Below are positions 1 through 6,593 of a stretch of 10,523 bases of DNA, one piece after another (position 1 is the stretch's first letter; each line of letters opens with the position of its first letter). The stretch lies in contig JAJYZD010000120.1 of NCBI GenBank assembly GCA_021800315.1, forward strand, positions 1-10,523, read 5' to 3'. Origin of the DNA: Bacillota bacterium (GTDB lineage: Bacteria; Bacillota; Desulfotomaculia; Desulfotomaculales; JAJYZD01). Under the pieces are notes generated by a model. That model was not told where the DNA came from, did no database searches, and saw nothing but the letters and a program-made list of their open reading frames with translations. A program made the translations under genes and the position numbers.

Positions 1-366
1 TTTCGGAGACCCCTTACGGGGCCGGTGACGTGAATCGCTTCATCTCTCCTAACCAAAGTTATCCTGGCTTTTTACGCCGACAGCACTGCTCGCATAAGTT
101 CCATTCATTGCTACATAAAAGCTGCGTGTCGTGTTGCAACTACCCCCGCTCGCTGTTTAACCATCGGCGACAGGGCATGGGAATGGAGAAGCGTCCCAAG
201 GTGTCATGACCAGAATAACGTAGCCGCTCGCCCGAAGATCCCGGCGGCTGAGGCGGGTCATAGCGCTACATAGGTGTGCCCTTGCGAGCAACTTATACCG
301 CTTTCTCGCCTTAAGACGCAGACCCTTGGAGTTTCCTCCGCAAGCCCCCGCCTTTAGGCGTGGGGT
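1..366 (-). ncRNA. Structured RNA resembling IscB-associated omega-RNA (HEARO-like); 3' end may run past the window
   Basis: No credible protein is encoded here, but the minus strand folds through many complementary segments. Seen directly: a bulged 8-bp hairpin at 345-365 with loop 353-356; a GGAG/CTCC hairpin 328-339; helix 281-286 with 339-344; helix 255-259 with 321-325, which interleaves with the previous one and so forms a pseudoknot; hairpin 222-227 with 244-249; 178-182 with 194-198; a long-range helix 75-80 with 164-169, continued by 81-84 with 152-155; and a CCCC/GGGG hairpin 10-21. Size, compactness, pseudoknot and the bulged terminal hairpin typical of IS200/IS605-like element ends recall HEARO RNAs, now known as IscB omega-RNAs, which carry the guide at their 5' end and lie directly upstream of iscB. 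The guide would then lie just right of about 366 and an iscB gene would lie off the left edge. The family name is from memory of its features, not a search; a group II intron fragment or other large ncRNA is possible. Confidence 0.5.
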
Positions 367-388
367 CTATGACCCTCGGAAATGCGCA

Positions 389-568
389 CAACTTGAGGTG
401 AACTTCGACATGTGCCAGGTGGATACCTTTATCGGCATACCCATGTCCGGCCAACGGTCGAAAACAGTCCCCGGACGGTTTACCCATCCAATTATACCAC
501 GTGCAGATGGTGGTAAGGTGCACACCCAGCCGCCTGGCTGTCCCTCCTGCGCTGAACATCTTTTCCAT
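389..568 (-). pseudogene. Decayed N-terminus of an IS607-like serine transposase (MerR-type helix-turn-helix)
   Basis: The reading frame starting at the ATG at 568 encodes about 60 residues whose first 30 look like the MerR-like DNA-binding head of IS607-family TnpA resolvases: an FSAGGTARRLGVHLTTICTW stretch (residues 5-24) followed by MGK, and a weaker PLAGHGYADK stretch (39-48) where the family usually has GGHRRY. The catalytic serine recombinase domain (about 140 residues) is absent; the frame instead runs into the structured RNA at 366 and below. No Shine-Dalgarno sequence precedes the ATG, and a TTG at 577 is no better. I read this as a transposase remnant cut off by, or fused to, the RNA element. 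A chance open frame with an HTH-like look is the alternative, since the match is short. Confidence 0.4.
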
Positions 569-678
569 GATAGTCAATTATATCAGAAAATAGGCGGTCA
601 ATACCTACACATATTACTGATTGACAAAAACACTTGCTGCTACTAACCCTCGACGTCTATTTGTAGTCCCGGAAAAGC

Positions 679-700
679 CGTGGTGACAGTATTGTCCACG
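679..700 (-). terminator. Weak hairpin downstream of the histidine kinase gene
   Basis: CGTG (679-682) pairs with CACG (697-700) and GACA (685-688) with TGTC (693-696), leaving a 2-nt bulge and a 4-nt loop. Read on the minus strand the stem is followed by GGCTTTTCC, so only four T's. It lies about 30 nt past the kinase stop codon at 729 and could end that transcript, but the tail is poor. Confidence 0.35.
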
Positions 701-728
701 ATTTTCGGATCCCCGGTTAACCTTGTCG

Positions 729-2684
729 TTACAATCCGCACCGCTTTGGCGGATCAGGAGGATGCCCCGGCCCGGGATCTTCGCCCGGTGCCTTGTTCCT
801 GAACCGGACGTAAAAAGTTGTCCCCGCGGGACCGGTGTCGACCTCGATTACGGCGTTGTGCCTGGCGGCGATACTGTAGCACACGGCCAGACCGAGTCCC
901 GTCACGTTAATGTCCTTGGTGGTGACGAAGGGGGTGCCCAGCTTCTCCATAACGCCGGCGTCGATCCCGTTGCCCTCGTCCCGCACCGCCAGGACCACAT
1001 CGCCGCCGTCCGGGAAGGTCCTGATGGTCAGGTTGCCGCCCGGCCCCATGGCCTCCAGTCCGTTGCGGACGAGGTTGAGCACCAGTTGGCGGATTTCCTT
1101 TTCGTCGACGCCGAACGGGGAAACCGCGCCGGCCTCCAGGCGGAGGCCCTTGTCGGCCAGTAGCGCGTAAGAGTGGAGCAGCGGAAACATCGCCTCGACC
1201 ACGGAATTGAGATCCCGGACCGTCAAATCCACCACTTTACTGCGGGCCAGGGAAAGGTACTCCGTTATGATCACGTTGGCCCGGTCCAATTCCTGGATCA
1301 TGAGTTCGAAGTGCTCCGCATAGCAGGCGCAGCCGGGCTTGGTGCCCGGGTGCTGGAGAAAACCCCGCAAGGTGGTGATCGGGTTTCTGATCTCGTGGCC
1401 GATTCCCGCCGCCATCTCCCCGACCAGGTGGAGACGCTCCAGGCGGGTCATTTCCTTTTCCAACCGCTTGCGTTCGGTTATATCGGTGACCATGGTAAGC
1501 ACGGAGGAGTTTCGTCCGTTGGGTTCGAAACAGGGGTTGGTCGAGACAATCGCCCATAATTCCCGGCCGTCCCGGCGCCGGAACTTGACTTCGTTCCGGT
1601 TTCCGGCCCGGTTCCCGACTTCCCCGGATTCTCGGGGGTCCAGGAATTCGGATAATGACCGGCCAAGGAGTTCCTGGGGGTCGCAGGCCAGCATCTCCGC
1701 CATCTTTTGGTTCACAAAGGACGTGCGGCCGCTGTGGTCGAGGACCCAGACGCCCTCGGTGGCGGTTTCCACCATCCGCCGGTAGCGCTCCTCGCTCTCC
1801 CGCAGTCCGCGGTAAAGCCGGGCGTTCGCCAGGGCGGTGGCGGCCACGCCGGCCAGAAGCTTCAGACCATTTAGCTTGCCCATGAGAAAGGATCTTCGCC
1901 GCTTCGAGTTGACGGTCAACACTCCGATGCATTGGCCGCCGGCCAAAAGGGGCAGCGAAACGGAGGCCTTGATTTCCGGACGGGGATTGCGGGGAACAAA
2001 ACGGGCGTTTTGGATCTCTCCCTGAAGCATAAGGGGCTGGCGGTGACGGACCACCCAGCCGGCGATCCCCTGTCCGAAGGGGATGCGTTCACCCACGGCC
2101 TCGCGGCACGGTCCGCCACGGGCGGCGGCGGTGCAGAGTTCGTCGCCTGCCTCGGTCAGCAGCATGACCGACATCTCGTCCGCCTCACAGTGGTCAAGGA
2201 GGGCGGACGCCATCCCGTCAAGAATGGCATCGGTCTGCAGGGTGGAGGAAACCGCCATGGCCACCTCATAAACGGCCATCGACTCGCGCAACTGCAGGTT
2301 CTCATTCCGCAGACGCCTCATTTCCGCGGCCCGGACCATTACGTTCAGCAACGTCCCGAAGGTGAACGGTTTCCGGATGAAGTCGTAAGCCCCCGCCTTC
2401 ATGGCTTCCACCGCCATTGGCACCGTTCCCCGGCCGGCTATCATGATGCCGACCAGGTCGGGATCAAGCGCGAGGGCTTCCCGGAGGATGTCGATCCCGT
2501 TCATATCCGGCATCATGAGATCGGTCAACAGCAGGTCGAAATCCTGCTCCCGCAAAACCTTCAAGGCGGCCAGCCCGGACGTGAATCCCGAGGCCTGGTA
2601 GTCCTTTTCGTTGAGGACGTCGCACAGCACGGTCACCAAGTCCGGTTCGTTATCAATCACCAAAACACGGCCCATTGTCGTCAT
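729..2684 (-). CDS. Soluble hybrid histidine kinase: receiver-GAF-PAS-HisKA-HATPase
   Basis: A 651-residue cytoplasmic sensor kinase; I see no membrane segment. Residues 5-120 form a receiver domain with acidic residues D11/E13, phospho-acceptor D55 (LLLTDLMMPDMNG) and K105 (RKPF). The usual conserved Thr/Ser is Ala83 (IMIAGRG). A GAF domain (about 138-290), a PAS domain (about 297-405, ending in the DITERKRLEKE linker) and a HisKA domain with H430 (GHEIRNPITTLRGF) follow. The ATPase domain shows the N box (LVLNLVRNGLEAM, N537/N541), G1 box D569-EGNG, the TPFVTTK segment and G2 GLGLA (596-600). A proline-rich tail of about 20 residues ends the protein. The start is the first ATG; a second lies three codons on, and neither has a good ribosome binding site. 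No separate response regulator is adjacent, so its output partner is unknown. It is divergent from the HD-GYP gene. The domain assignment is firm; signal and target are not recognisable. Confidence 0.95.
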   Translation of the reverse strand: MTTMGRVLVIDNEPDLVTVLCDVLNEKDYQASGFTSGLAALKVLREQDFDLLLTDLMMPDMNGIDILREALALDPDLVGIMIAGRGTVPMAVEAMKAGAYDFIRKPFTFGTLLNVMVRAAEMRRLRNENLQLRESMAVYEVAMAVSSTLQTDAILDGMASALLDHCEADEMSVMLLTEAGDELCTAAARGGPCREAVGERIPFGQGIAGWVVRHRQPLMLQGEIQNARFVPRNPRPEIKASVSLPLLAGGQCIGVLTVNSKRRRSFLMGKLNGLKLLAGVAATALANARLYRGLRESEERYRRMVETATEGVWVLDHSGRTSFVNQKMAEMLACDPQELLGRSLSEFLDPRESGEVGNRAGNRNEVKFRRRDGRELWAIVSTNPCFEPNGRNSSVLTMVTDITERKRLEKEMTRLERLHLVGEMAAGIGHEIRNPITTLRGFLQHPGTKPGCACYAEHFELMIQELDRANVIITEYLSLARSKVVDLTVRDLNSVVEAMFPLLHSYALLADKGLRLEAGAVSPFGVDEKEIRQLVLNLVRNGLEAMGPGGNLTIRTFPDGGDVVLAVRDEGNGIDAGVMEKLGTPFVTTKDINVTGLGLAVCYSIAARHNAVIEVDTGPAGTTFYVRFRNKAPGEDPGPGHPPDPPKRCGL

Positions 2685-3060
2685 GATTTATGCCGTTAAT
2701 CTCCAATCCTCATATTGCGTCCGGATCCTCTGAATCGATTTTGTGTCCAATTCGGCGATGGTTACTGCCGGTTATTTCGACGGCGTCTCCAGTGAAAACC
2801 TCCAGACTGCGCGATGCCAATTGGACTCCTTTCGATTAGACAGCGGCCGTGCGATCTCCTACCGATATTTGGTCGAATAATGTCGATGTTGTTTCTTTTT
2901 TTTGCGGTACCCGGTGGCCGGGGTGTCCGGCGAAGAAGGCTTTGGAGAAAGGGAGGGGGTCAAGCGGTGACGTTCCAACGACGATTATGGTGATAACGGG
3001 CCCGCCGCCGGGTGCCTCCCGCCGGGGCGGTCCTCCGGAATGGAGGGTCGGCATCGTCGC
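2685..3060. other. Intergenic region between the divergent kinase and HD-GYP genes
   Basis: About 375 bases with no convincing gene. It must hold the two divergent promoters, but I found no hexamer pair close to consensus on either strand. A run of eight T's occurs at about 2897-2904 without a stem before it. An 8-bp inverted repeat (2745-2752 and 2819-2826) is within chance expectation. A GGAGGG at 3042-3047 precedes the favoured ATG at 3061. Confidence 0.5.
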
Positions 3061-4248
3061 ATGAACAAACAGCCACAGGGGAAGACGAACGCCGGGTATG
3101 AAGGGAACGGGCGGCGGTTCCGGGTGGAGAAACTGCTGGCCGCGGCGGTAAGGGACATGGCCCAGAGCAGGACCGAGGACGCGATCCTGCAGTTTGTGGC
3201 CGACTACACCTACCGGATCACGCTGGCATCTCTGGCCGTCGTCTTTACGCCTGATCCCGACGGGTGGTTGCGGGCGAGGGCCCGTCAGGGCGAGGGCCAG
3301 CTTTACCTTGAGGAGCGGCGCATCAACGTGGCCGGGGGGATTGGTCTGGCTGCCGCGGCCCTGAGCGGGGAGCGGACGCTCTGTCATGCCGCGGACGGGC
3401 CGTGCCCGCCGGAGACCGATCCCCTGCGCTGGCGGGCGTGGCGGGAGCGGGCCGCCGCCCACGGCTTCCGGTGGCTGGTCCTGGTGCCCATCCGCTACAA
3501 GAACCGCAGCCTTGGCCTCGTGAACTACTACACCTCCCGGCGGGAACAACCGTCGGCGGCCGGGCGGGAAGCCGTGGAAAACATGGCCCTCGTCGCGGCG
3601 GGGGCCCTGCACGGCCTTAGGTTACGGGAAGAGACGCTGCTGACCCTGACCAGGGCCCTGGAAGCCCGGGACGACGAAACCCAGGCCCACGCCCGGCGGG
3701 TAGCGCTGTATACGCAGCGGCTGGCGGAAGAAGTGGGCGTCCGGGACCCGGAGGAAGCGCAGTTCCTGCGGTGGGGGGCCCTGCTGCACGACGTGGGCAA
3801 GATCGGGCTTTCCGACGCCGTCCTGCGCAAACCGGGCCCGCTCACGCCCGAGGAATGGCGGGAGGTCATACGGCACCCCCGCACCGGCTACCACTTGCTG
3901 GCGGATCTCGAATTCCTGGGCGGCGCACGCGAGATCGTGCTCGCCCATCACGAGCGGTGGGACGGGTCCGGCTATCCGGGCGGCCTGCGGGGCCGGGCCA
4001 TACCCCTGGGGGCGCGGATCTTCACGGTTGTGGACGCCTTCGACGCCATGACGTCGGACCGGCCGTACCGCCGGGCCGTATCGGTCGCGGCGGCGGCAAG
4101 CGAACTGCGGCGCGCGGCGGGAACCCAGTTTGATCCGGATGTCGTGGACGCCTTCGGCAGGATCGGGGAAGGGGAGTGGGAAAATCTGCGCCGCCAGGCC
4201 GAGGCGGGTTTTTTCTCCCCGTTCGGTTCGGCGGGCGGGCCGGGATAG
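3061..4248 (+). CDS. GAF and HD-GYP domain protein, probable cyclic-di-GMP phosphodiesterase
   Basis: A 395-residue cytoplasmic protein. Residues about 35-188 form a GAF-like sensory domain containing VPIRYKNRSLGLVNYY. Residues about 193-380 are an HD-GYP domain with the full signature: HARR (H210), HDVGK (H243, D244, K247), HPRTGY (H272), HHERWDGSGYPGGL (H296, H297, D301, GYP 304-306) and VVDAFDAMTSDRPYR (D325, D328). The intact metal ligands and GYP loop predict hydrolysis of cyclic-di-GMP; some family members act on other cyclic dinucleotides. Two starts are possible in this frame: ATG 3040, or ATG 3061, which has GGAGGG 13 nt upstream. I prefer 3061 despite the long spacer; an in-frame stop at 2968 rules out starts further upstream. 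It is divergent from the histidine kinase and shares the window with a cyclic-di-GMP riboswitch (6361-6449), so it could lower the ligand that the switch reads. The signal sensed by the GAF domain is unknown. Confidence 0.95.
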   Translation: MNKQPQGKTNAGYEGNGRRFRVEKLLAAAVRDMAQSRTEDAILQFVADYTYRITLASLAVVFTPDPDGWLRARARQGEGQLYLEERRINVAGGIGLAAAALSGERTLCHAADGPCPPETDPLRWRAWRERAAAHGFRWLVLVPIRYKNRSLGLVNYYTSRREQPSAAGREAVENMALVAAGALHGLRLREETLLTLTRALEARDDETQAHARRVALYTQRLAEEVGVRDPEEAQFLRWGALLHDVGKIGLSDAVLRKPGPLTPEEWREVIRHPRTGYHLLADLEFLGGAREIVLAHHERWDGSGYPGGLRGRAIPLGARIFTVVDAFDAMTSDRPYRRAVSVAAAASELRRAAGTQFDPDVVDAFGRIGEGEWENLRRQAEAGFFSPFGSAGGPG

Positions 4249-4280
4249 AGGGAAGGGCCCGGCGGGCCGGGCCCTTCCCT
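4249..4280. terminator. GC-rich 14-bp hairpin between convergent genes
   Basis: Bases 4249-4262 (AGGGAAGGGCCCGG) are perfectly complementary to 4267-4280, with a 4-nt loop. The stem begins at the last base-triplet boundary of the HD-GYP gene and ends 8 nt before the stop codon of the convergent chelatase gene. Neither strand has a T run after the stem, so it is not a textbook intrinsic terminator. It may act as a two-way transcription block or protect both 3' ends. Confidence 0.5.
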
Positions 4281-4288
4281 CCGGGCCG

Positions 4289-4690
4289 TCAGCAGGGGGG
4301 CAAAGCGCCTTCGTCCAGGGCCCGGCTCAGTTTCTCCACCAGGATGGGCACCAGGCGCGGATCGGCCCCGATGTGGCCGGTGAGGGTGATCTCGATGTCC
4401 GGGTATTTGTCCCTGGCCCGGGCCGTCCCAGCCGGGATGTCCTTTTGCATGTGCATGCCGGCGGCTAGGAAGACCGGCAGGATGACGACCCGGGTCGCCC
4501 CCGCCTCCACCAGGCGGTCGATGGCCGGACCCAGACCCTGCAGGCCGGACTTTTCGTTCATGAAGGCGATCTCCATCAGTTCCAGGGACATGGCCCGGCG
4601 GACCATCCCCGCCAGTTCGACGAGGGTTTGATTGGCTTCGCCGACCTCCCGCCGGGAACCGTGACCGAGAACCACTATTCCGGTAGACAT
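4289..4690 (-). CDS. cbiX: Small CbiX/SirB-type sirohydrochlorin chelatase (CbiXS)
   Basis: A 133-residue, single-domain class II chelatase, which inserts a divalent metal into sirohydrochlorin on the way to cobalamin, sirohaem or coenzyme F430. The N-terminus has the family motif VVLGHGSRR with metal-binding H10; the second ligand is H80 in LAAGMHMQKDIP, and TGHIGADP follows at 104-111. The length fits the short form (CbiXS, CfbA, SirB N-half), which acts as a homodimer, rather than the two-domain CbiX. The start at 4690 has GAGG six bases upstream; the frame stays open far upstream only because it runs antisense through guaB. Sequence alone cannot say whether Co, Ni or Fe is the metal. In an organism with CODH/ACS, cobalt for the corrinoid protein is the simplest idea. 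A weak promoter may be TTGAAC (4735-4740) with AAATAT (4711-4716), 18 nt apart on the minus strand. Confidence 0.92.
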   Translation of the reverse strand: MSTGIVVLGHGSRREVGEANQTLVELAGMVRRAMSLELMEIAFMNEKSGLQGLGPAIDRLVEAGATRVVILPVFLAAGMHMQKDIPAGTARARDKYPDIEITLTGHIGADPRLVPILVEKLSRALDEGALPPC

Positions 4691-4777
4691 AATGTTCCTC
4701 TCCCGTACAAATATTTCTTCCCTAATCTGTTTTCGTTCAAACCGCCCTTTTTCCTTCCCCGGGGTTCCCTGGTGTGG

Positions 4778-4804
4778 TGGACAAGGCCCCAACCGTGGTA
4801 TAAT
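4778..4804 (+). promoter_or_regulatory. guaB promoter, extended -10
   Basis: A perfect TATAAT at 4799-4804 is preceded by TGG (4796-4798), giving an extended -10 element. TGGACA at 4778-4783 is a near-consensus -35, but the spacer is only 15 bp, which the extended -10 could offset. Transcription would begin near 4811, leaving a leader of about 27 nt, too short for a guanine riboswitch. Confidence 0.8.
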
Positions 4805-4837
4805 CTCAGGAACATCTGTCAAACCGGAGGTACTGGC

Positions 4838-6295
4838 ATGCTGGAGGAAAAATTCGCCAAGAAGGGCCTGACTTTCGATGATGTCCTGATCATCCCCGCC
4901 GCCTCGGAGGTACTGCCGCGGGATGTGGATACGTCCACCTGGGTGACCGGCGGAGTCAAGTTGAGCATCCCCATCATGAGCGCGGGCATGGACACCGTCA
5001 CCGAGTCCCGCCTGGCCATAGCCATCGCCCGGGAGGGCGGCCTGGGCGTCATCCACAAGAACATGGCCATCGAACGCCAAGCCCTCGAGGTGGACCGGGT
5101 CAAGCGCTCCGAACACGGGGTCATCACCGATCCCATCTTCCTGTCGCCGGACCAGCCGGTCCGGGAAGCCCTGGTTCTCATGGAACGTTACCGCATTTCC
5201 GGAGTGCCGATCACGGTGGACGGCAAGCTGGTCGGCATCCTGACCAACCGCGACCTCCGGTTTCAGGAGGATCTGGATCAGGCGGTGGGCGCCGTGATGA
5301 CCCGGGAGAACCTGGTCACGGCCCCGGTGGGCACATCCCTGGAGGCGGCCAAGCAGATACTGCAGCGGTACAAGGTGGAAAAACTGCCCATCGTGGACCA
5401 GGACTTCAACCTGAAGGGCCTCATAACAATCAAAGACATAGAGAAAGCCAGAATATATCCCCGGGCCGCCAAGGACGCCCGGGGGCGGCTGCGGGTGGCC
5501 GCCGCCGTGGGCGAGGCGCCGGACACCATGGATCGGGTGGCGGAACTGGTGCGGGTCAAGGTGGACATCGTGGTGGTCGACAGCGCCCACGGACACCAGG
5601 CGAGGGTACTGGAAACGGTGGCCGCCATCAAGCGGCGTTTCCCCGAACTGCCCGTGGTGGCGGGCAACGTGGCCACCGCCGAAGGTACCCGGGACCTGGT
5701 AAGGGCCGGGGCGGACGCCGTGAAGGTGGGCATGGGGCCGGGTTCCATCTGTACGACGCGGGTGGTGGCAGGCATCGGAATTCCCCAGATCACCGCGGTG
5801 TACGACTGCATGACGGAGGCCAAAAAGACCAACACCCGGATCATCGCCGACGGGGGCATCAAGTACTCGGGCGACATCACCAAGGCCATAGCGGCGGGGG
5901 CCGACGTGGTCATGCTGGGGAACCTGCTGGCCGGTACGGAGGAGAGCCCCGGTGATACGGAGATTTACCAGGGTCGGACCTACAAGGTCTACCGGGGTAT
6001 GGGCTCCATCGGCGCCATGAAGGAGGGGAGCCGGGACCGGTACTTCCAGCAGGAGGCCGTGAAACTGGTGCCGGAAGGGGTGGAGGGCCGGGTCCCCTAC
6101 AAGGGACCGCTGTCGGAAACGATCTACCAACTGGTGGGCGGGCTGTGCGCCGGCATGGGCTACAGCGGCTCCCGCAGCATCGAGGAACTCAAGACCGGGA
6201 CCAGGTTCATCCGCATCACTTCGGCCGGGCTCCTGGAGAGCCATCCGCACCACGTGACCATAACCAAGGAGTCGCCCAACTACAGTGTGAAATAG
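4838..6295 (+). CDS. guaB: Inosine-5'-monophosphate dehydrogenase
   Basis: A full-length 485-residue IMP dehydrogenase, the NAD-dependent enzyme that converts IMP to XMP, the first committed step of GMP synthesis. The N-terminal part of the barrel shows LTFDDVLIIPAASEVLP (11-27) and SAGMDTVTE (48-56). Two CBS domains follow (about 94-150 and 155-205). The barrel resumes with VVVDSAHGH (246-253) and the catalytic loop GPGSICTTRVVAGIGIPQ (300-317), where C305 is the nucleophile. Phosphate-binding DGGIKYSGD (338-346), the YRGMGS motif (385-390) and the flap segment EGRVPYKG (416-423) complete the active site. GGAGG at 4826-4830, seven bases before the ATG, fixes the start. All catalytic residues I can check are present. 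It is divergent from the chelatase gene. A modest hairpin follows it, and then the riboswitch. Confidence 0.98.
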   Translation: MLEEKFAKKGLTFDDVLIIPAASEVLPRDVDTSTWVTGGVKLSIPIMSAGMDTVTESRLAIAIAREGGLGVIHKNMAIERQALEVDRVKRSEHGVITDPIFLSPDQPVREALVLMERYRISGVPITVDGKLVGILTNRDLRFQEDLDQAVGAVMTRENLVTAPVGTSLEAAKQILQRYKVEKLPIVDQDFNLKGLITIKDIEKARIYPRAAKDARGRLRVAAAVGEAPDTMDRVAELVRVKVDIVVVDSAHGHQARVLETVAAIKRRFPELPVVAGNVATAEGTRDLVRAGADAVKVGMGPGSICTTRVVAGIGIPQITAVYDCMTEAKKTNTRIIADGGIKYSGDITKAIAAGADVVMLGNLLAGTEESPGDTEIYQGRTYKVYRGMGSIGAMKEGSRDRYFQQEAVKLVPEGVEGRVPYKGPLSETIYQLVGGLCAGMGYSGSRSIEELKTGTRFIRITSAGLLESHPHHVTITKESPNYSVK

Positions 6296-6312
6296 GGGGG
6301 GATTTTCTTGGC

Positions 6313-6336
6313 CGGACCCCTAAAGAAGCGGGTCCG
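6313..6336 (+). terminator. Weak hairpin after guaB
   Basis: CGGACCC (6313-6319) pairs with GGGTCCG (6330-6336) around a 10-nt loop, 18 nt past the guaB stop codon. There is no T run after it, so it may only pause transcription or be a processing boundary. Some guaB transcripts could read into the riboswitch. A possible separate -10 (TATAAC, 6346-6351) lies just downstream, without a recognisable -35. Confidence 0.3.
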
Positions 6337-6360
6337 CCCTGCCGATATAACGGGTAGGAA

Positions 6361-6449
6361 GCACCGCTAAGGGCAAACGCCATCGAAAGAGGCGGACGCA
6401 AAGCCACGGGTCTAAAGCCGCAAGGCCATGACAGCCGGGTTGCCGGTGA
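6361..6449 (+). promoter_or_regulatory. Cyclic-di-GMP-I (GEMM-I) riboswitch aptamer
   Basis: The core matches the GEMM-I consensus closely. Outer helix P1 is CACCG (6362-6366) with CGGTG (6444-6448). GGGCAAAC (6371-6378) leads into a hairpin with stem 6378-6384/6389-6394 capped by the conserved GAAA tetraloop (6385-6388). GGACGCAAAGCC (6394-6405), GGGTCTAAAGCC (6408-6419) and the second hairpin arm GCCATGACAGCCGGGTTGCC (6425-6444) follow in the expected order. The RNA binds the second messenger cyclic-di-GMP. The aptamer is followed 18 nt later by a strong intrinsic terminator, so it most likely controls transcription of the protease gene at 6594. It could be transcribed from TATAAC at 6346-6351 or by read-through from guaB. 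Confidence 0.93.
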
Positions 6450-6467
6450 GGACGTAATGGGCCTCAT

Positions 6468-6504
6468 GTACTCCCTTGGCGCAATTCAAGGGAGTACTTT
6501 TTTT
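6468..6504 (+). terminator. Intrinsic terminator serving as riboswitch expression platform
   Basis: GTACTCCCTTG (6468-6478) and CAAGGGAGTAC (6487-6497) form a perfect 11-bp stem with an 8-nt loop, followed by seven T's (6498-6504). It sits between the aptamer and the protease start, so it must be bypassed for expression. Two aptamer segments are complementary to part of its left arm: AAGGG (6369-6373) and CAAGG (6421-6425). Either could seed an anti-terminator when the aptamer is not folded, which would make ligand binding switch the gene off. At 5 bp each, this direction is only suggested. Confidence 0.93.
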
Positions 6505-6593
6505 GCCGAAATTCAGGTTCGGCGGTGCCGCTTTCATCGGTTTATGGACTCAACTTCTATCAATCCGCCGCTTTGGCGGGAGAGGTGAGGGAC

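Noticed and set aside
321..345. RNase P-like GAGGAAACTCC motif on the minus strand
   Set aside because: The flanking conserved RNase P core sequences are missing, and the segment forms a simple 4-bp hairpin.
577..601. TTGACC/TATAAT pair on the minus strand ahead of the transposase remnant
   Set aside because: The spacer is only 13 bp, too short for a normal promoter, although it could be a relic.
326..646. 106-residue plus-strand open frame over the RNA and transposase remnant
   Set aside because: No motif or RBS; the opposite strand explains the region better.
621..649. TTGACA at 621-626 as a plus-strand promoter
   Set aside because: No acceptable -10 at 16-18 bp, and no plus-strand gene follows.
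742..755. CCGCTTTGGCGG-like sequence shared with 6569-6579
   Set aside because: Short GC-rich palindromic coincidence; one copy is within the kinase 3' coding end and the flanks differ.
1932..2699. 255-residue plus-strand open frame
   Set aside because: Antisense to the receiver and GAF domains of the histidine kinase; no RBS and no family resemblance.
2745..2826. 8-bp inverted repeat GTCCAATT/AATTGGAC in the kinase/HD-GYP gap
   Set aside because: A match of this length is expected by chance in a region this size, and there is no supporting context.
2836..3612. 258-residue minus-strand open frame across the kinase/HD-GYP gap
   Set aside because: Mostly antisense to the HD-GYP gene, proline/arginine-rich, no recognisable motif or RBS.
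4691..6253. Long minus-strand open frame continuous with the chelatase gene (over 500 extra residues)
   Set aside because: It runs antisense to guaB, is full of His/Gly/Asp-rich low-similarity sequence, and the real chelatase has its own RBS and ATG at 4690.
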